Source: Planctomycetaceae bacterium (GTDB lineage: Bacteria > Planctomycetota > Planctomycetia > Pirellulales > Thermoguttaceae). Taken from it: DNA of 9,638 nt. Each line of letters opens with the position of its first letter. The first letter of the stretch is position 1. Both the position numbers and the translations under genes were made by a program. The notes under the pieces were generated by a model, which saw only the letters and a program-made list of their open reading frames with translations, was not told the origin of the DNA and did not search any database. This document shows, piece after piece, positions 1-6,153 of this stretch. The stretch is from NCBI GenBank assembly GCA_004556055.1, contig SFIW01000058.1, positions 1 through 9,638 of the forward strand, given 5' to 3'.

Positions 1-708
1 GCAAACGAGCAAGAAGAAGGCGATAGATGGCGTAAAGACGAAGCACATCGATCCGAACAAGATGAGCCCGATGAGGACGAAAGCGATATCGCCTTTTGTC
101 TTTTTGCCTTTGAGCGTTTTGTATTTGACGTTGGACACCATGAGCAAGCCGACGGCGATGGCGACGACGCATAGCGTATTGAGTTCGAAGGGCGTCGAGG
201 GCATGATCTGCGTGTCGATGCAAGCCAAGACGATGGCTGCGAGGCAGGCCGCGCCGGCGGGCGATGGTATGCCTTTGAAGAACGTCTGGACGCCTTCATC
301 TGGGGCTTCGATGTTGAATCGCGCGAGTCGCAGGAGGGCACCGCACGCATAAATGAAGCTCGCGATGAGCCCAAAGATACCGGCTTCGTTGAGTGCAAAG
401 CCGTAGATCAGGAGCGCGGGGGCGATCCCGAAACTGACGCAGTCGGAGAGGCTGTCGAGCTCCATGCCAAATTTCGTCGACGTCTTTGTCCAGCGAGCGA
501 CTTTGCCGTCGAAAGTGTCGAAGACGATGCTGCCGATAATCGCGATTGCCGCGTATTGGAGCAGCAGTAGCCGTTCATCGCCTTGGAGTGCTTGCGATTT
601 GAAGACGAAAGACATCGACAAGAACGCGCAAAAGACCGATCCCAAGGTGACGAGGCTCGGCAATGCAAAGCGCGCTTTTTTAATCTTTTTAATTCTCCCT
701 TCTACCAT
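1..708 (-). CDS. pssA: CDP-diacylglycerol--serine O-phosphatidyltransferase, C-terminus cut by window edge
   Basis: The product transfers a phosphatidyl group from CDP-diacylglycerol to L-serine in the inner membrane, the first committed step to phosphatidylserine and phosphatidylethanolamine. The 236 visible residues carry the full CDP-alcohol phosphotransferase signature: Asp67-Gly68, Ala71-Arg72, Gly81, Asp85 and Asp89 with exactly the family spacing (DGx2ARx8Gx3Dx3D), plus Asp64 in front. Hydrophobic segments lie around residues 15-36, 52-64, 91-112 and beyond, as expected for a multi-pass membrane enzyme of the type II (Bacillus/PssA-like) class. The start ATG at 708 is supported by an upstream AAGGA and by an in-frame TAA six codons before it; the first residues (MVEGRIKKIKKARF) are basic. 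The reading frame is open to base 1, so the C-terminus is missing. It is transcribed divergently from the amide-synthetase gene. The family assignment is very secure; the symbol follows from the family. Confidence 0.93.
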   Translation of the reverse strand, partial: MVEGRIKKIKKARFALPSLVTLGSVFCAFLSMSFVFKSQALQGDERLLLLQYAAIAIIGSIVFDTFDGKVARWTKTSTKFGMELDSLSDCVSFGIAPALLIYGFALNEAGIFGLIASFIYACGALLRLARFNIEAPDEGVQTFFKGIPSPAGAACLAAIVLACIDTQIMPSTPFELNTLCVVAIAVGLLMVSNVKYKTLKGKKTKGDIAFVLIGLILFGSMCFVFTPSIAFFLLVC

Positions 709-742
709 GCGAGAAAAATCCTTTTAGTCGTATACTGTGCAG

Positions 743-766
743 ATCGGTAGTAAAATGACTACCGAT
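743..766. promoter_or_regulatory. Perfect 9-bp inverted repeat in divergent intergenic region
   Basis: ATCGGTAGT and ACTACCGAT are exact reverse complements separated by the 6 bases AAAATG. The element lies about 35 bases upstream of the pssA start and about 73 bases upstream of the ATG at 840, so it is well placed to act as an operator for one or both divergent genes. A TATACT hexamer at 731-736 beside it resembles a -10 box, but no convincing -35 box is visible on either strand. It could equally form a small hairpin in the transcript. The inverted repeat is seen directly; its role as an operator is inference. Confidence 0.45.
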
Positions 767-839
767 TCGCGGCCCGAAACCTACGACATATCTATGCGCA
801 TGGCAACTATTTGAACCCCCATTGAAATTAGAGAACACG

Positions 840-2621
840 ATGGCAGACTTCATCATCACGACAGATCGTTCGCTTCCTCTTGCACTTGGCCAATCTTGGA
901 CGCCAGTGTATTCGACGTCGCGTTATTGTTTGGCGATCGAGGCGACGCCTACGCCGCACGATATTGCCCATCTCTATGAGTCGCCCTATATCGTCGTGGC
1001 GTTGTCGCATACCGATACGCCGCGCGACGTATGGCGAGCGATGCGATCGCCCAAAGACGGCGATAGTCGTCATTTTATCGACGCGCTCGGCGTTTGTGCG
1101 GGCATTGTATGGAATACCGAGACCGATGAATTTTGCGTCTTTCGCGACAAATTCGGATGGATTCCGATATTGGCGACGGAATATGGCGACTATTTGAGCA
1201 TCACATCGTCGCCGCAGGCGCATGCACATATCAATGCGCAGCGCGATATCGATGAGAATTGGTTTGCGCGGTTTCTGTATGGATCGAACGAGACGCGGCG
1301 CAATGACGTCTGGCGTCAAACGTCGCGGCTATATCCGGGCGAAGTGAGGCTTTGGGGCGGGAGTGATTTAGGGGCGTTTTTGGATCCGTTTGGCGATGGC
1401 CGAGGGAGCGGGGGCGTGGAGAACGGTGTCGATGCGCGTTCGGATATGTATTGGCATCGTCGTCGTTATGCGCCGTTAGATATTTCGTTCGACGAGGCAG
1501 TCGAAGCGTTACGGGCATGTCATGCGCGTGCGATTGGTCGGATACCGACGACGAAGCCGCCGGTTTTTACGCTATCGGGTGGGCTCGATTCGACGAGCAT
1601 CGTTGCCGCATACGCGCGAGCGACGGGGGCGACGCGCGAGCACCCGATCGAAACGTTTTCGCTCTTGTCGTCGCGACATGCGTCGTGCGATGAATCGACC
1701 GAAATCGACGTCTTGGCGCAGGCGTTGCCCATCACGGCGCATCGCCTCGATATGGGGTCGAGAACCGACATCGGCGACGATGTGATCGCTTCGAATGCTC
1801 ATGGCTATGGGCCGATATGTAGCCCAGGGCTCGAAATCAACCTCTGGACTTATCGCCAAATGGCGCCGCAGCCCTACAGCCGTACGATCATCACTGGGTA
1901 TGGTGGCAACTTCATCGTCAAAGCGCGTGTCGAAGCCATATTGGGCGATTTATGGAAATATAGAAAATTTGGCGAACTATTGAACTATGCGAATAATGTT
2001 CGCTTTTCGACATATCGATATTTGGCAAAACGATATATTACATATTTATTGGCAAAGTATTTTGGCATACATAAAACGAACACGAGTGAAGCAATCGTTC
2101 GGAAAGTATGCAATCGCGAATTTTGGATGCGCAATGAAAATCCGATGTTTGACAATATATTCACATCGACGCAATACCAAGAGCGAGCATCTATGCCGCT
2201 TTGCGACGAATGGGAATATATGATGCGAGCGATTGATATAACGGCACGAATGTCGAAACAATACTTTTACGATCCGTTATTCGATGCAGAATTATACGAT
2301 TTTTGTGCACAAATACCGCCGCATTATTGGGATTATGGCGGCAAAGACAGGGCAGTATATCGGGCGGCATTTATGCCACTTTTGCCCGAGGCGATACGAA
2401 CGCACCCGAAAGTTCAATCATTCGACGAAGCAATCGTCGATATCGTGAACAAAAACATGGCGCGATTTGGCGTCGATTTCAATGTTGCAAGTCGCGACCC
2501 GTCGATCATCGATCGAACGGAGCTGAAAAAGATGCAAAGCGATTTCGTCGAACGTCGCCAGACGGAGCATTTGAGCGACGTATGGCGCCCGACAGCTGTC
2601 GATTGGTGGTTGCGCGCGTAG
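840..2621 (+). CDS. Asparagine-synthetase-like ATP-dependent amide/lactam synthetase without glutaminase Cys
   Basis: The 593-residue protein has the two-domain layout of class B asparagine synthetases. The N-terminal third (about 1-200) resembles a degenerate class II glutamine amidotransferase domain: RDKFG at 102-106 matches the family RDxxG motif, but no Cys follows the initiator Met, so glutamine hydrolysis is unlikely. The C-terminal synthetase domain carries the PP-loop SGGLDS at 246-251, which binds ATP for substrate adenylation, and a C-terminal PEAI...Lys524 segment where the family places a catalytic Lys. At the GYGGD-type motif the Asp is replaced by Asn357; in AsnB and beta-lactam synthetase this Asp helps hold Mg2+. 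Loss of the Cys is typical of beta-lactam synthetase, carbapenam synthetase and lasso-peptide cyclases, which close amide bonds within one substrate. No lasso precursor, leader peptidase or RRE protein is visible. ATG 840 is preferred over TTG 822 because GAGA at 831-834 precedes it. The substrate is unknown. Confidence 0.8.
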   Translation: MADFIITTDRSLPLALGQSWTPVYSTSRYCLAIEATPTPHDIAHLYESPYIVVALSHTDTPRDVWRAMRSPKDGDSRHFIDALGVCAGIVWNTETDEFCVFRDKFGWIPILATEYGDYLSITSSPQAHAHINAQRDIDENWFARFLYGSNETRRNDVWRQTSRLYPGEVRLWGGSDLGAFLDPFGDGRGSGGVENGVDARSDMYWHRRRYAPLDISFDEAVEALRACHARAIGRIPTTKPPVFTLSGGLDSTSIVAAYARATGATREHPIETFSLLSSRHASCDESTEIDVLAQALPITAHRLDMGSRTDIGDDVIASNAHGYGPICSPGLEINLWTYRQMAPQPYSRTIITGYGGNFIVKARVEAILGDLWKYRKFGELLNYANNVRFSTYRYLAKRYITYLLAKYFGIHKTNTSEAIVRKVCNREFWMRNENPMFDNIFTSTQYQERASMPLCDEWEYMMRAIDITARMSKQYFYDPLFDAELYDFCAQIPPHYWDYGGKDRAVYRAAFMPLLPEAIRTHPKVQSFDEAIVDIVNKNMARFGVDFNVASRDPSIIDRTELKKMQSDFVERRQTEHLSDVWRPTAVDWWLRA

Positions 2622-2638
2622 CGCGCCCCAGAAGTCGT

Positions 2639-2670
2639 GTTTGTCTCTTTCATGGGTGAAAGAGACAAAC
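2639..2670. repeat. 14-bp perfect-stem hairpin after the amide-synthetase gene
   Basis: GTTTGTCTCTTTCA (2639-2652) and TGAAAGAGACAAAC (2657-2670) are exact reverse complements around a TGGG loop, starting 18 bases past the stop codon. It could act as a transcript-end or stabilising hairpin, but no T-tract follows on either strand, so it is not a classical intrinsic terminator. The right arm is also part of the first unit of the 43-bp tandem array; the left arm lies outside that array and occurs once only. Confidence 0.6.
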
Positions 2671-2901
2671 TATGGGGTAGGGTTGGGCTATTTCATGGGT
2701 GAAAGAGACAAACTATGGGGTAGGGTTGGGCTATTTCGGGAGTGAAAGAGACAAACTATGGGGTAGGATTGGGCTATTTCATGGGTGAAAGAGACAAACC
2801 ATGGGGTGGGGTTGGGCTATTTCATGGGTGAAAGAGACAAACCATGGGGTGGGGTTGGGCTATTTCATGGGTGAAAGAGACAAACTATGGGGTGGGGCTA
2901 C
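2651..2901 (+). repeat. 43-bp tandem repeat array 1, about 5.8 copies
   Basis: Six unit starts at 2651, 2694, 2737, 2780, 2823 and 2866 give an exact 43-base period. Units contain GGGTGAAAGAGACAAAC, then TATGGGGTAGGGTTGGGC and TATTTC. Variation is slight: unit 3 has CGGGAG for CATGGG, units 4 and 5 have CCATGGGG for CTATGGGG, units 4 to 6 have GGTGGGG for GGTAGGG, and unit 6 is truncated. Copies are contiguous without spacers, so this is not a CRISPR array. Each unit keeps a short TTTCA/TGAAA inverted repeat. No protein-coding role is apparent. Confidence 0.9.
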
Positions 2902-2906
2902 TCGCG

Positions 2907-2964
2907 CCCCTGACCTCATTCCCGGCCTATCGGCCCCCCCCTCTCCATAAATGGAGAGGGGGGG
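2907..2964 (+). repeat. TGACCTCA-type palindromic repeat, copy 1
   Basis: CCCCTGACCTCA leads into a hairpin with 14-bp arms: C7 then TCTCCAT at 2935-2948, loop AA, then ATGGAGA and G7 at 2951-2964. Two related copies in the same orientation lie at 4833-4878 and 4905-4957. It is a REP-like dispersed intergenic repeat, here between two 43-bp arrays in a convergent intergenic region. Confidence 0.8.
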
Positions 2965-2985
2965 AATTGGGTTGGAGTGGGGCTA

Positions 2986-3168
2986 GAGGGCGTATTGAGC
3001 CCCGAATGGGGCGAAATAGCCCGACAAAGAGGGCGTATTGAGCCCCGAATGGGGCGAAATAGCCCGACGAAGAGGGCGTATTGAGCCCCGAATGGGGCGA
3101 AATAGCCCGACAAAGAGGGCGTATTGAGCCCCGAATGGGGCGAAATAGCCCGACAAAGAGGGCGTATT
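2986..3168 (-). repeat. 43-bp tandem hairpin array 2 (family A), four copies plus a partial
   Basis: Unit starts at 2986, 3029, 3072 and 3115 plus a partial unit at 3158 give an exact 43-base period; copies are nearly identical. Each unit folds. In copy 1, reading the plus strand, GGGC (2988-2991) pairs with GCCC (3019-3022), a single G bulges, TATT pairs with AATA, GA faces GA, and GCCCC (2999-3003) pairs with GGGGC (3008-3012) around a GAAT loop. On the minus strand, in which the upstream PLP-enzyme gene is read, each hairpin is followed by TCTTTGT, so the array could serve as repeated weak terminators for that gene. Related dispersed copies occur at 8689-8720, 8856-8889 and 8895-8926 on the other strand. 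Confidence 0.9.
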
Positions 3169-3236
3169 CGTATGCAGAAGGCATAGGGCGCGTTTAGGCG
3201 GAGTCGGGGTGGGAGAGTCGCGGGGCGTGTGCGCGA

Positions 3237-4700
3237 TTAGCGTTCGATCCCGGTGAAATAGAGTGCGACGTTTTCGAATTCGGCGATGGCGTTGGCTCGT
3301 TTCATGAGCATGAGGCCGGCGAGGCCTGCGCTGCCCGTGGCCGATGGGGTGATTTGCGTGTGCGTATGCGCGAGTTTGTGGGCATCGGCGAGTAGCGTTT
3401 CGTCGGCGACGAGTGGGATGCCGCCGGTGCGTAGCATGGTGCAAACGATGTTGTACCAGTCGTAAGTTTCGTCGTCGAGAATGCCGTGTGCGATGGAGTG
3501 TGGAGCGTCTTCCCAGGGCCACATGAAGAGGTGTTTGTTGGCGGCGGCGTATCGGACGGCGGATTGAACGGCGGTGGAGTCCCAAGCGGCGCGAATGCAG
3601 TCTGCCATGACGAGGAGTTGTGCGATGTTTTCGGCGCTGTGGTCGTTGGCGCGTTGTTCGAACGATAGGTCGTCTTGGTAGGCGTTGAGTTGTGGGAATG
3701 GTTTGTCGTGTAGTCGAGCGTCGATGACGCGGACGAGTCGGTCGTAGGCGCGAGCGAGTGGGAATGCGCCGCGCGTTTGGACGGTGTGGAATCGCGGTAG
3801 AACGGCGAGGGGCTCGTGTCGCATGACTTCTGCGAGAGCTTGTGCGGAGCTCGAGGCGAGTGCGCCGCCGCCGACTTGAACGAACATGTGGTGGCATGTT
3901 TGGTTTTCGGCGTGCCATCGGTCGAAGATTTCGTATGCGAGTGTTTCGCCGCCTTCGATGGTGAGCCCGTTGTCGGGTCCTTGGCATGTGAAAGGGATGG
4001 CGCCGTTGGCGACGGCTTCGAGAGAGCGGAGGTAGCATGGGTCGCCCAATTCGCCTTCGCGTCGCTCGCAGATGTGCAAGTGAGCGCCGAGCGTTTTGAG
4101 CCGTTCGACGACGCTGGGTTCGGCGTCGGTTGGGATGAAGACTTCGAGTTGTGCGCCTGCGGCTTTGCAGACGACGGCGGCGGCTAGTGCGGCGTTTCCG
4201 CAGCTGGCGATGGCAAATGGGGCTTTGAGGGAGGCGGGCGAGAGATTGAGCAAGACGCCGAAGAGATGGCGTGCTTTGTGCGAGCCTGCGACGTTGTGTG
4301 TTTCGTCTTTGACGAAGAGTTTTTGGAGCGGATCGAGACCGATGGCGTTGGCCAGGTTGGTTTCGATGGTCAGGGGAGTTTCGGCGAAGCCCGTGCCGTC
4401 GATGGCTTGGAGTGCGCCGTCGAGTCGGGCGATGCGCTCGAGGTAGTCTATGTCGGTGTGGTGCGAATTGAGGCAACGGTGATAGCCCAAGAGGCGGTGG
4501 CGATAGCGAACGAATGGATTGTTCGAATCTTCGAGTTTACTGCGTTGCCAGAGTGGCGTCGTGACGACGTGTTTTTTCTGAAGGATATGGTTGACTTCGG
4601 GCATGCATTCGCGATTTGGACACGAAAAAGTCGCCGAATCATAGGCGTGTACGCGCGTTCCACAGCCGATACAAGACATATAATGGTGCTGAGGTATCAT
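3237..4700 (-). CDS. PLP-dependent (fold type II) threonine-synthase-like enzyme with zinc ribbon
   Basis: The 487-residue protein belongs to the tryptophan-synthase-beta/threonine-synthase superfamily, whose members run beta/alpha elimination or replacement on amino acids in the cytoplasm. Residues 10-32 form a four-Cys zinc-ribbon-like head (Cys10, 13, 27, 32), seen in some threonine synthases. The catalytic domain starts near 108 (TPL). KDETHNVAGSHKARH places the PLP Schiff-base Lys at 142; SCGNA (166-170) is the substrate-loop motif, VGGGA (276-280) the phosphate-binding Gly loop, and TPSATGSAGLAG (451-462) the C-terminal Ser region near the pyridine nitrogen. GSHKARH differs from the usual GSFKDRG of threonine synthase, so the exact reaction is open: threonine synthase, threonine dehydratase or a related lyase. 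ATG 4700 is chosen because GGAGG stands four bases before it; an in-frame ATG at 4748 lacks this. No thr-pathway neighbours are visible. Confidence 0.85.
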   Translation of the reverse strand: MIPQHHYMSCIGCGTRVHAYDSATFSCPNRECMPEVNHILQKKHVVTTPLWQRSKLEDSNNPFVRYRHRLLGYHRCLNSHHTDIDYLERIARLDGALQAIDGTGFAETPLTIETNLANAIGLDPLQKLFVKDETHNVAGSHKARHLFGVLLNLSPASLKAPFAIASCGNAALAAAVVCKAAGAQLEVFIPTDAEPSVVERLKTLGAHLHICERREGELGDPCYLRSLEAVANGAIPFTCQGPDNGLTIEGGETLAYEIFDRWHAENQTCHHMFVQVGGGALASSSAQALAEVMRHEPLAVLPRFHTVQTRGAFPLARAYDRLVRVIDARLHDKPFPQLNAYQDDLSFEQRANDHSAENIAQLLVMADCIRAAWDSTAVQSAVRYAAANKHLFMWPWEDAPHSIAHGILDDETYDWYNIVCTMLRTGGIPLVADETLLADAHKLAHTHTQITPSATGSAGLAGLMLMKRANAIAEFENVALYFTGIER

Positions 4701-4730
4701 GAAGCCTCCGAGGAATGTTGAAATGCCAAA

Positions 4731-4766
4731 GGTACCGAGTGCGCACACGGAGGCGTCTCTGGTACC
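4731..4766. promoter_or_regulatory. GGTACC-flanked inverted repeat in leader of the PLP-enzyme gene
   Basis: GGTACC occurs at 4731-4736 and 4761-4766. With the adjoining GAG/CTC it gives an imperfect inverted repeat (one bulged base), with the 8-bp palindrome GTGCGCAC inside. It ends 30 bases before the ATG at 4700, so it lies in the probable leader or promoter. It might be an operator or a leader hairpin; no clear promoter boxes are seen, and the role is inference. Confidence 0.25.
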
Positions 4767-4832
4767 TCAAAATTCGAATCGTATTTACAACGAATTCGGA
4801 CGACTCGCAAACCCGAATCACCTTAAAAAGAT

Positions 4833-4878
4833 CCCCTGACCTCACCCCCTAGCCCTCTCTCCATAAATGGAGAGAGGG
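4833..4878 (+). repeat. TGACCTCA-type palindromic repeat, copy 2
   Basis: CCCCTGACCTCACCCCC leads into 12-bp arms CCCTCTCTCCAT (4853-4864) and ATGGAGAGAGGG (4867-4878) around AA. Relative to the other copies it carries an extra TC in the left arm matched by an extra GA in the right arm, a compensatory change that supports hairpin formation. It lies between the PLP-enzyme gene and the propeller gene, both on the minus strand. Confidence 0.8.
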
Positions 4879-4883
4879 AATAG

Positions 4884-4903
4884 ACGCCCGCCGCGGCGGG
4901 CGT
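4884..4903. repeat. 20-bp perfect GC-rich palindrome
   Basis: ACGCCCGCCGCGGCGGGCGT is identical to its own reverse complement. It sits between copies 2 and 3 of the TGACCTCA repeat and downstream of the propeller gene on the minus strand. It may form a cruciform or a strong RNA hairpin, possibly contributing to transcript ends, but no long T-tract follows on either strand. Confidence 0.6.
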
Positions 4904-4904
4904 T

Positions 4905-4957
4905 TGACCTCACCCCCGGCATATTGGCAACCCCCTCTCCATAAATGGAGAGGGGGG
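4905..4957 (+). repeat. TGACCTCA-type palindromic repeat, copy 3
   Basis: TGACCTCACCCCC is followed, after a 13-base segment unlike that of copy 2, by 12-bp arms CCCCCTCTCCAT (4931-4942) and ATGGAGAGGGGG (4945-4956) around AA. Orientation matches copies 1 and 2. It starts two bases after the 20-bp palindrome and ends about 40 bases from the stop codon of the propeller gene. Confidence 0.8.
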
Positions 4958-4997
4958 CATTTGTGGTGGGCAGGGGCAAGGAGAGGGCGGAAGGGAA

Positions 4998-6140
4998 TTA
5001 TTGATTCACGATTTTTGCTCTGAAGACGCCTTTAGTCGTTTCGTAGGCGACGAATTGGGCGTCGTAGCTGATCGAACCGCGGAGTCGGATTTCTTTTGAT
5101 GGATTAGAAATCGTGCGGCGCGAATGGGTTTTGAGGTCGATCAAGACGAGGTTTCCCGAGGTGAAATCGTCGCCGTCGTCGGTGGTGACGGCATAGATGA
5201 GGTAGCGGCCGTCGGGCGAGAAGCTCGGATCGGTGCCTTTTTCGCCGATGTAGACGACGGCGTTTTGTTCGATGTCGAAGACGTGGACGCCCGTCGTCAG
5301 GCCGTTGAAGACGACGAATTTTTCGTCGGGCGACAACATGGGCGAATAGTATCGGTCGGCCGATGTATCGGAAATCGCCTGCAGCGTCTCGGTATCTTTG
5401 CGCACGAGGATGATGATATCGTCGGCGTCGTAGGTGAAGTATTTCGATTCGGAGAGGCGTTTTTTCGCGCGCAGTGTCGCTTTTTTATTGCCCAATTTGA
5501 GTTTGAGCATTTGGCCATCGTGGAAGAAGGGCTTGTCGGCTTGGCGCATTGAGATGTTGTCGGCGTCGTCCCAGGTGACGTAAGTCGAGACGTCTTGACC
5601 GCGCATGATTTCGTGGTCTGTTTTTTCGTGGCGCGACCATTGGATGAGTCGTTTTGGCGTTTCGCCTTTTTCGGGGCTAAACAAGACGACTTTGTCGCCG
5701 TTGGGCGAAATCGAAGGGAATTTCGTGTTTGTGCTGATTTTCGAAATTTCGGTCAATTTTGCCTCGGGAACATCGGAGATAGTCCACATATTTGCCGCGT
5801 CGAGCGCGATCATTTCGCCATCGACGGGCAAACGGAGACCGGGTTTTCGATCGACGTGAACGGGGGCTTCGACGCGTTCACGCGCGGGGAGTATGGCTTG
5901 CGCGGGGACGAGATCGGTGACTTGGATTTGTTCTTTGGCTTGGGTTTGTTCTTTTGCCTGACCGCGTTCGAGCGCTTGATTATGGGTTTGCGCTTGATTT
6001 TGGGTTTGTGCTTGATTCTGCGTTTGTGCTTGATTTTGTGCTTGATTTTGGGTTTGCACGAGGTCTTGAGCCGAGGCTTGTAGCGCGGCAAAAGAGGCGA
6101 CGAGAATCGTTGTCGTAGCGATGATGCGATACCATTTCAT
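4998..6140 (-). CDS. Secreted TolB/PD40-like beta-propeller protein with Gln-rich repeat linker
   Basis: The 380-residue protein starts with a signal peptide (basic start, hydrophobic 6-20, ASA-Q cleavage site at about residue 24), so it is exported, probably to the periplasm. Residues 28-56 are a low-complexity run of 6-residue TQNQAQ-type repeats, followed to about 73 by a Lys/Glu/Gln-rich stretch; together they look like a flexible spacer. From about 110 the protein shows PD40/TolB-like propeller strands: SPNGDKVVLF (145-154), SPDEKFVVF (270-278), SPDGRYLIY (308-316) and SYDAQFVAYE (358-367). Such propellers usually serve protein-protein contact; no catalytic motif is visible. ATG 6140 is clear: GGAGAG at 6148-6153 precedes it by 7 bases, and the signal peptide begins here. 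It lies 13 bases after the amidase stop, so the two are co-transcribed and probably translationally coupled. The partner and exact role are unknown. Confidence 0.82.
   Translation of the reverse strand: MKWYRIIATTTILVASFAALQASAQDLVQTQNQAQNQAQTQNQAQTQNQAQTHNQALERGQAKEQTQAKEQIQVTDLVPAQAILPARERVEAPVHVDRKPGLRLPVDGEMIALDAANMWTISDVPEAKLTEISKISTNTKFPSISPNGDKVVLFSPEKGETPKRLIQWSRHEKTDHEIMRGQDVSTYVTWDDADNISMRQADKPFFHDGQMLKLKLGNKKATLRAKKRLSESKYFTYDADDIIILVRKDTETLQAISDTSADRYYSPMLSPDEKFVVFNGLTTGVHVFDIEQNAVVYIGEKGTDPSFSPDGRYLIYAVTTDDGDDFTSGNLVLIDLKTHSRRTISNPSKEIRLRGSISYDAQFVAYETTKGVFRAKIVNQ
5984..6055 (-). repeat. 18-bp in-frame tandem repeat encoding TQNQAQ
   Basis: A short coding minisatellite of about four 18-base units, with 12-base variants, encodes the Gln/Asn-rich spacer after the signal peptide of the propeller protein. 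Units differ by single bases (for example ATT/ATG/ATC changes visible on the plus strand), so the array is not a sequencing artefact of identical copies. Unit number is likely to vary between strains without shifting the frame. Confidence 0.75.
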
Positions 6141-6147
6141 TGTAAAA

Positions 6148-6153
6148 CTCTCC
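6148..6153 (-). promoter_or_regulatory. Ribosome binding site abutting the amidase stop codon
   Basis: On the minus strand the amidase stop TAA (6154-6156) is followed directly by GGAGAG and, 7 bases later, by the ATG of the propeller gene. This places the binding site so that ribosomes ending the amidase can restart, a sign of translational coupling. It also fixes the start at 6140 rather than an upstream in-frame ATG at 6317 that lies inside the amidase gene. Confidence 0.85.

Noticed and set aside
822..839. TTG start for the amide-synthetase gene
   Set aside because: The ATG at 840 has a better start codon and a GAGA at suitable spacing; the six added residues carry no family feature.
2652..2915. 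Overlapping 16-codon ORFs (MGERDKLWGRVGLFHG) starting in most array 1 units
   Set aside because: Each starts at the ATG in CATGGG and ends at the TGA in the next unit, but there is no ribosome binding site, unit 3 lacks the ATG, and the 43-base period drives the pattern.
2651..3168. CRISPR-like repeats
   Set aside because: The 43-base units follow each other directly with no variable spacers and no cas genes are visible; these are tandem repeats.
2916..3184. Short minus-strand proteins with SGYFAPFGAQYAL and similar repeats
   Set aside because: They are translations of array 2 in three frames; the period is not a multiple of three and the units simply lack stops.
840..3236. Lasso-peptide biosynthetic cluster
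   Set aside because: Only a cyclase-like protein is present; no precursor peptide, transglutaminase-like protease, RRE protein or transporter is seen on either side.
2983..4476. 497-codon Arg/His-rich minus-strand ORF
   Set aside because: It is a shadow frame of the PLP-enzyme gene extended through array 2; composition is not protein-like and no domain is recognisable.
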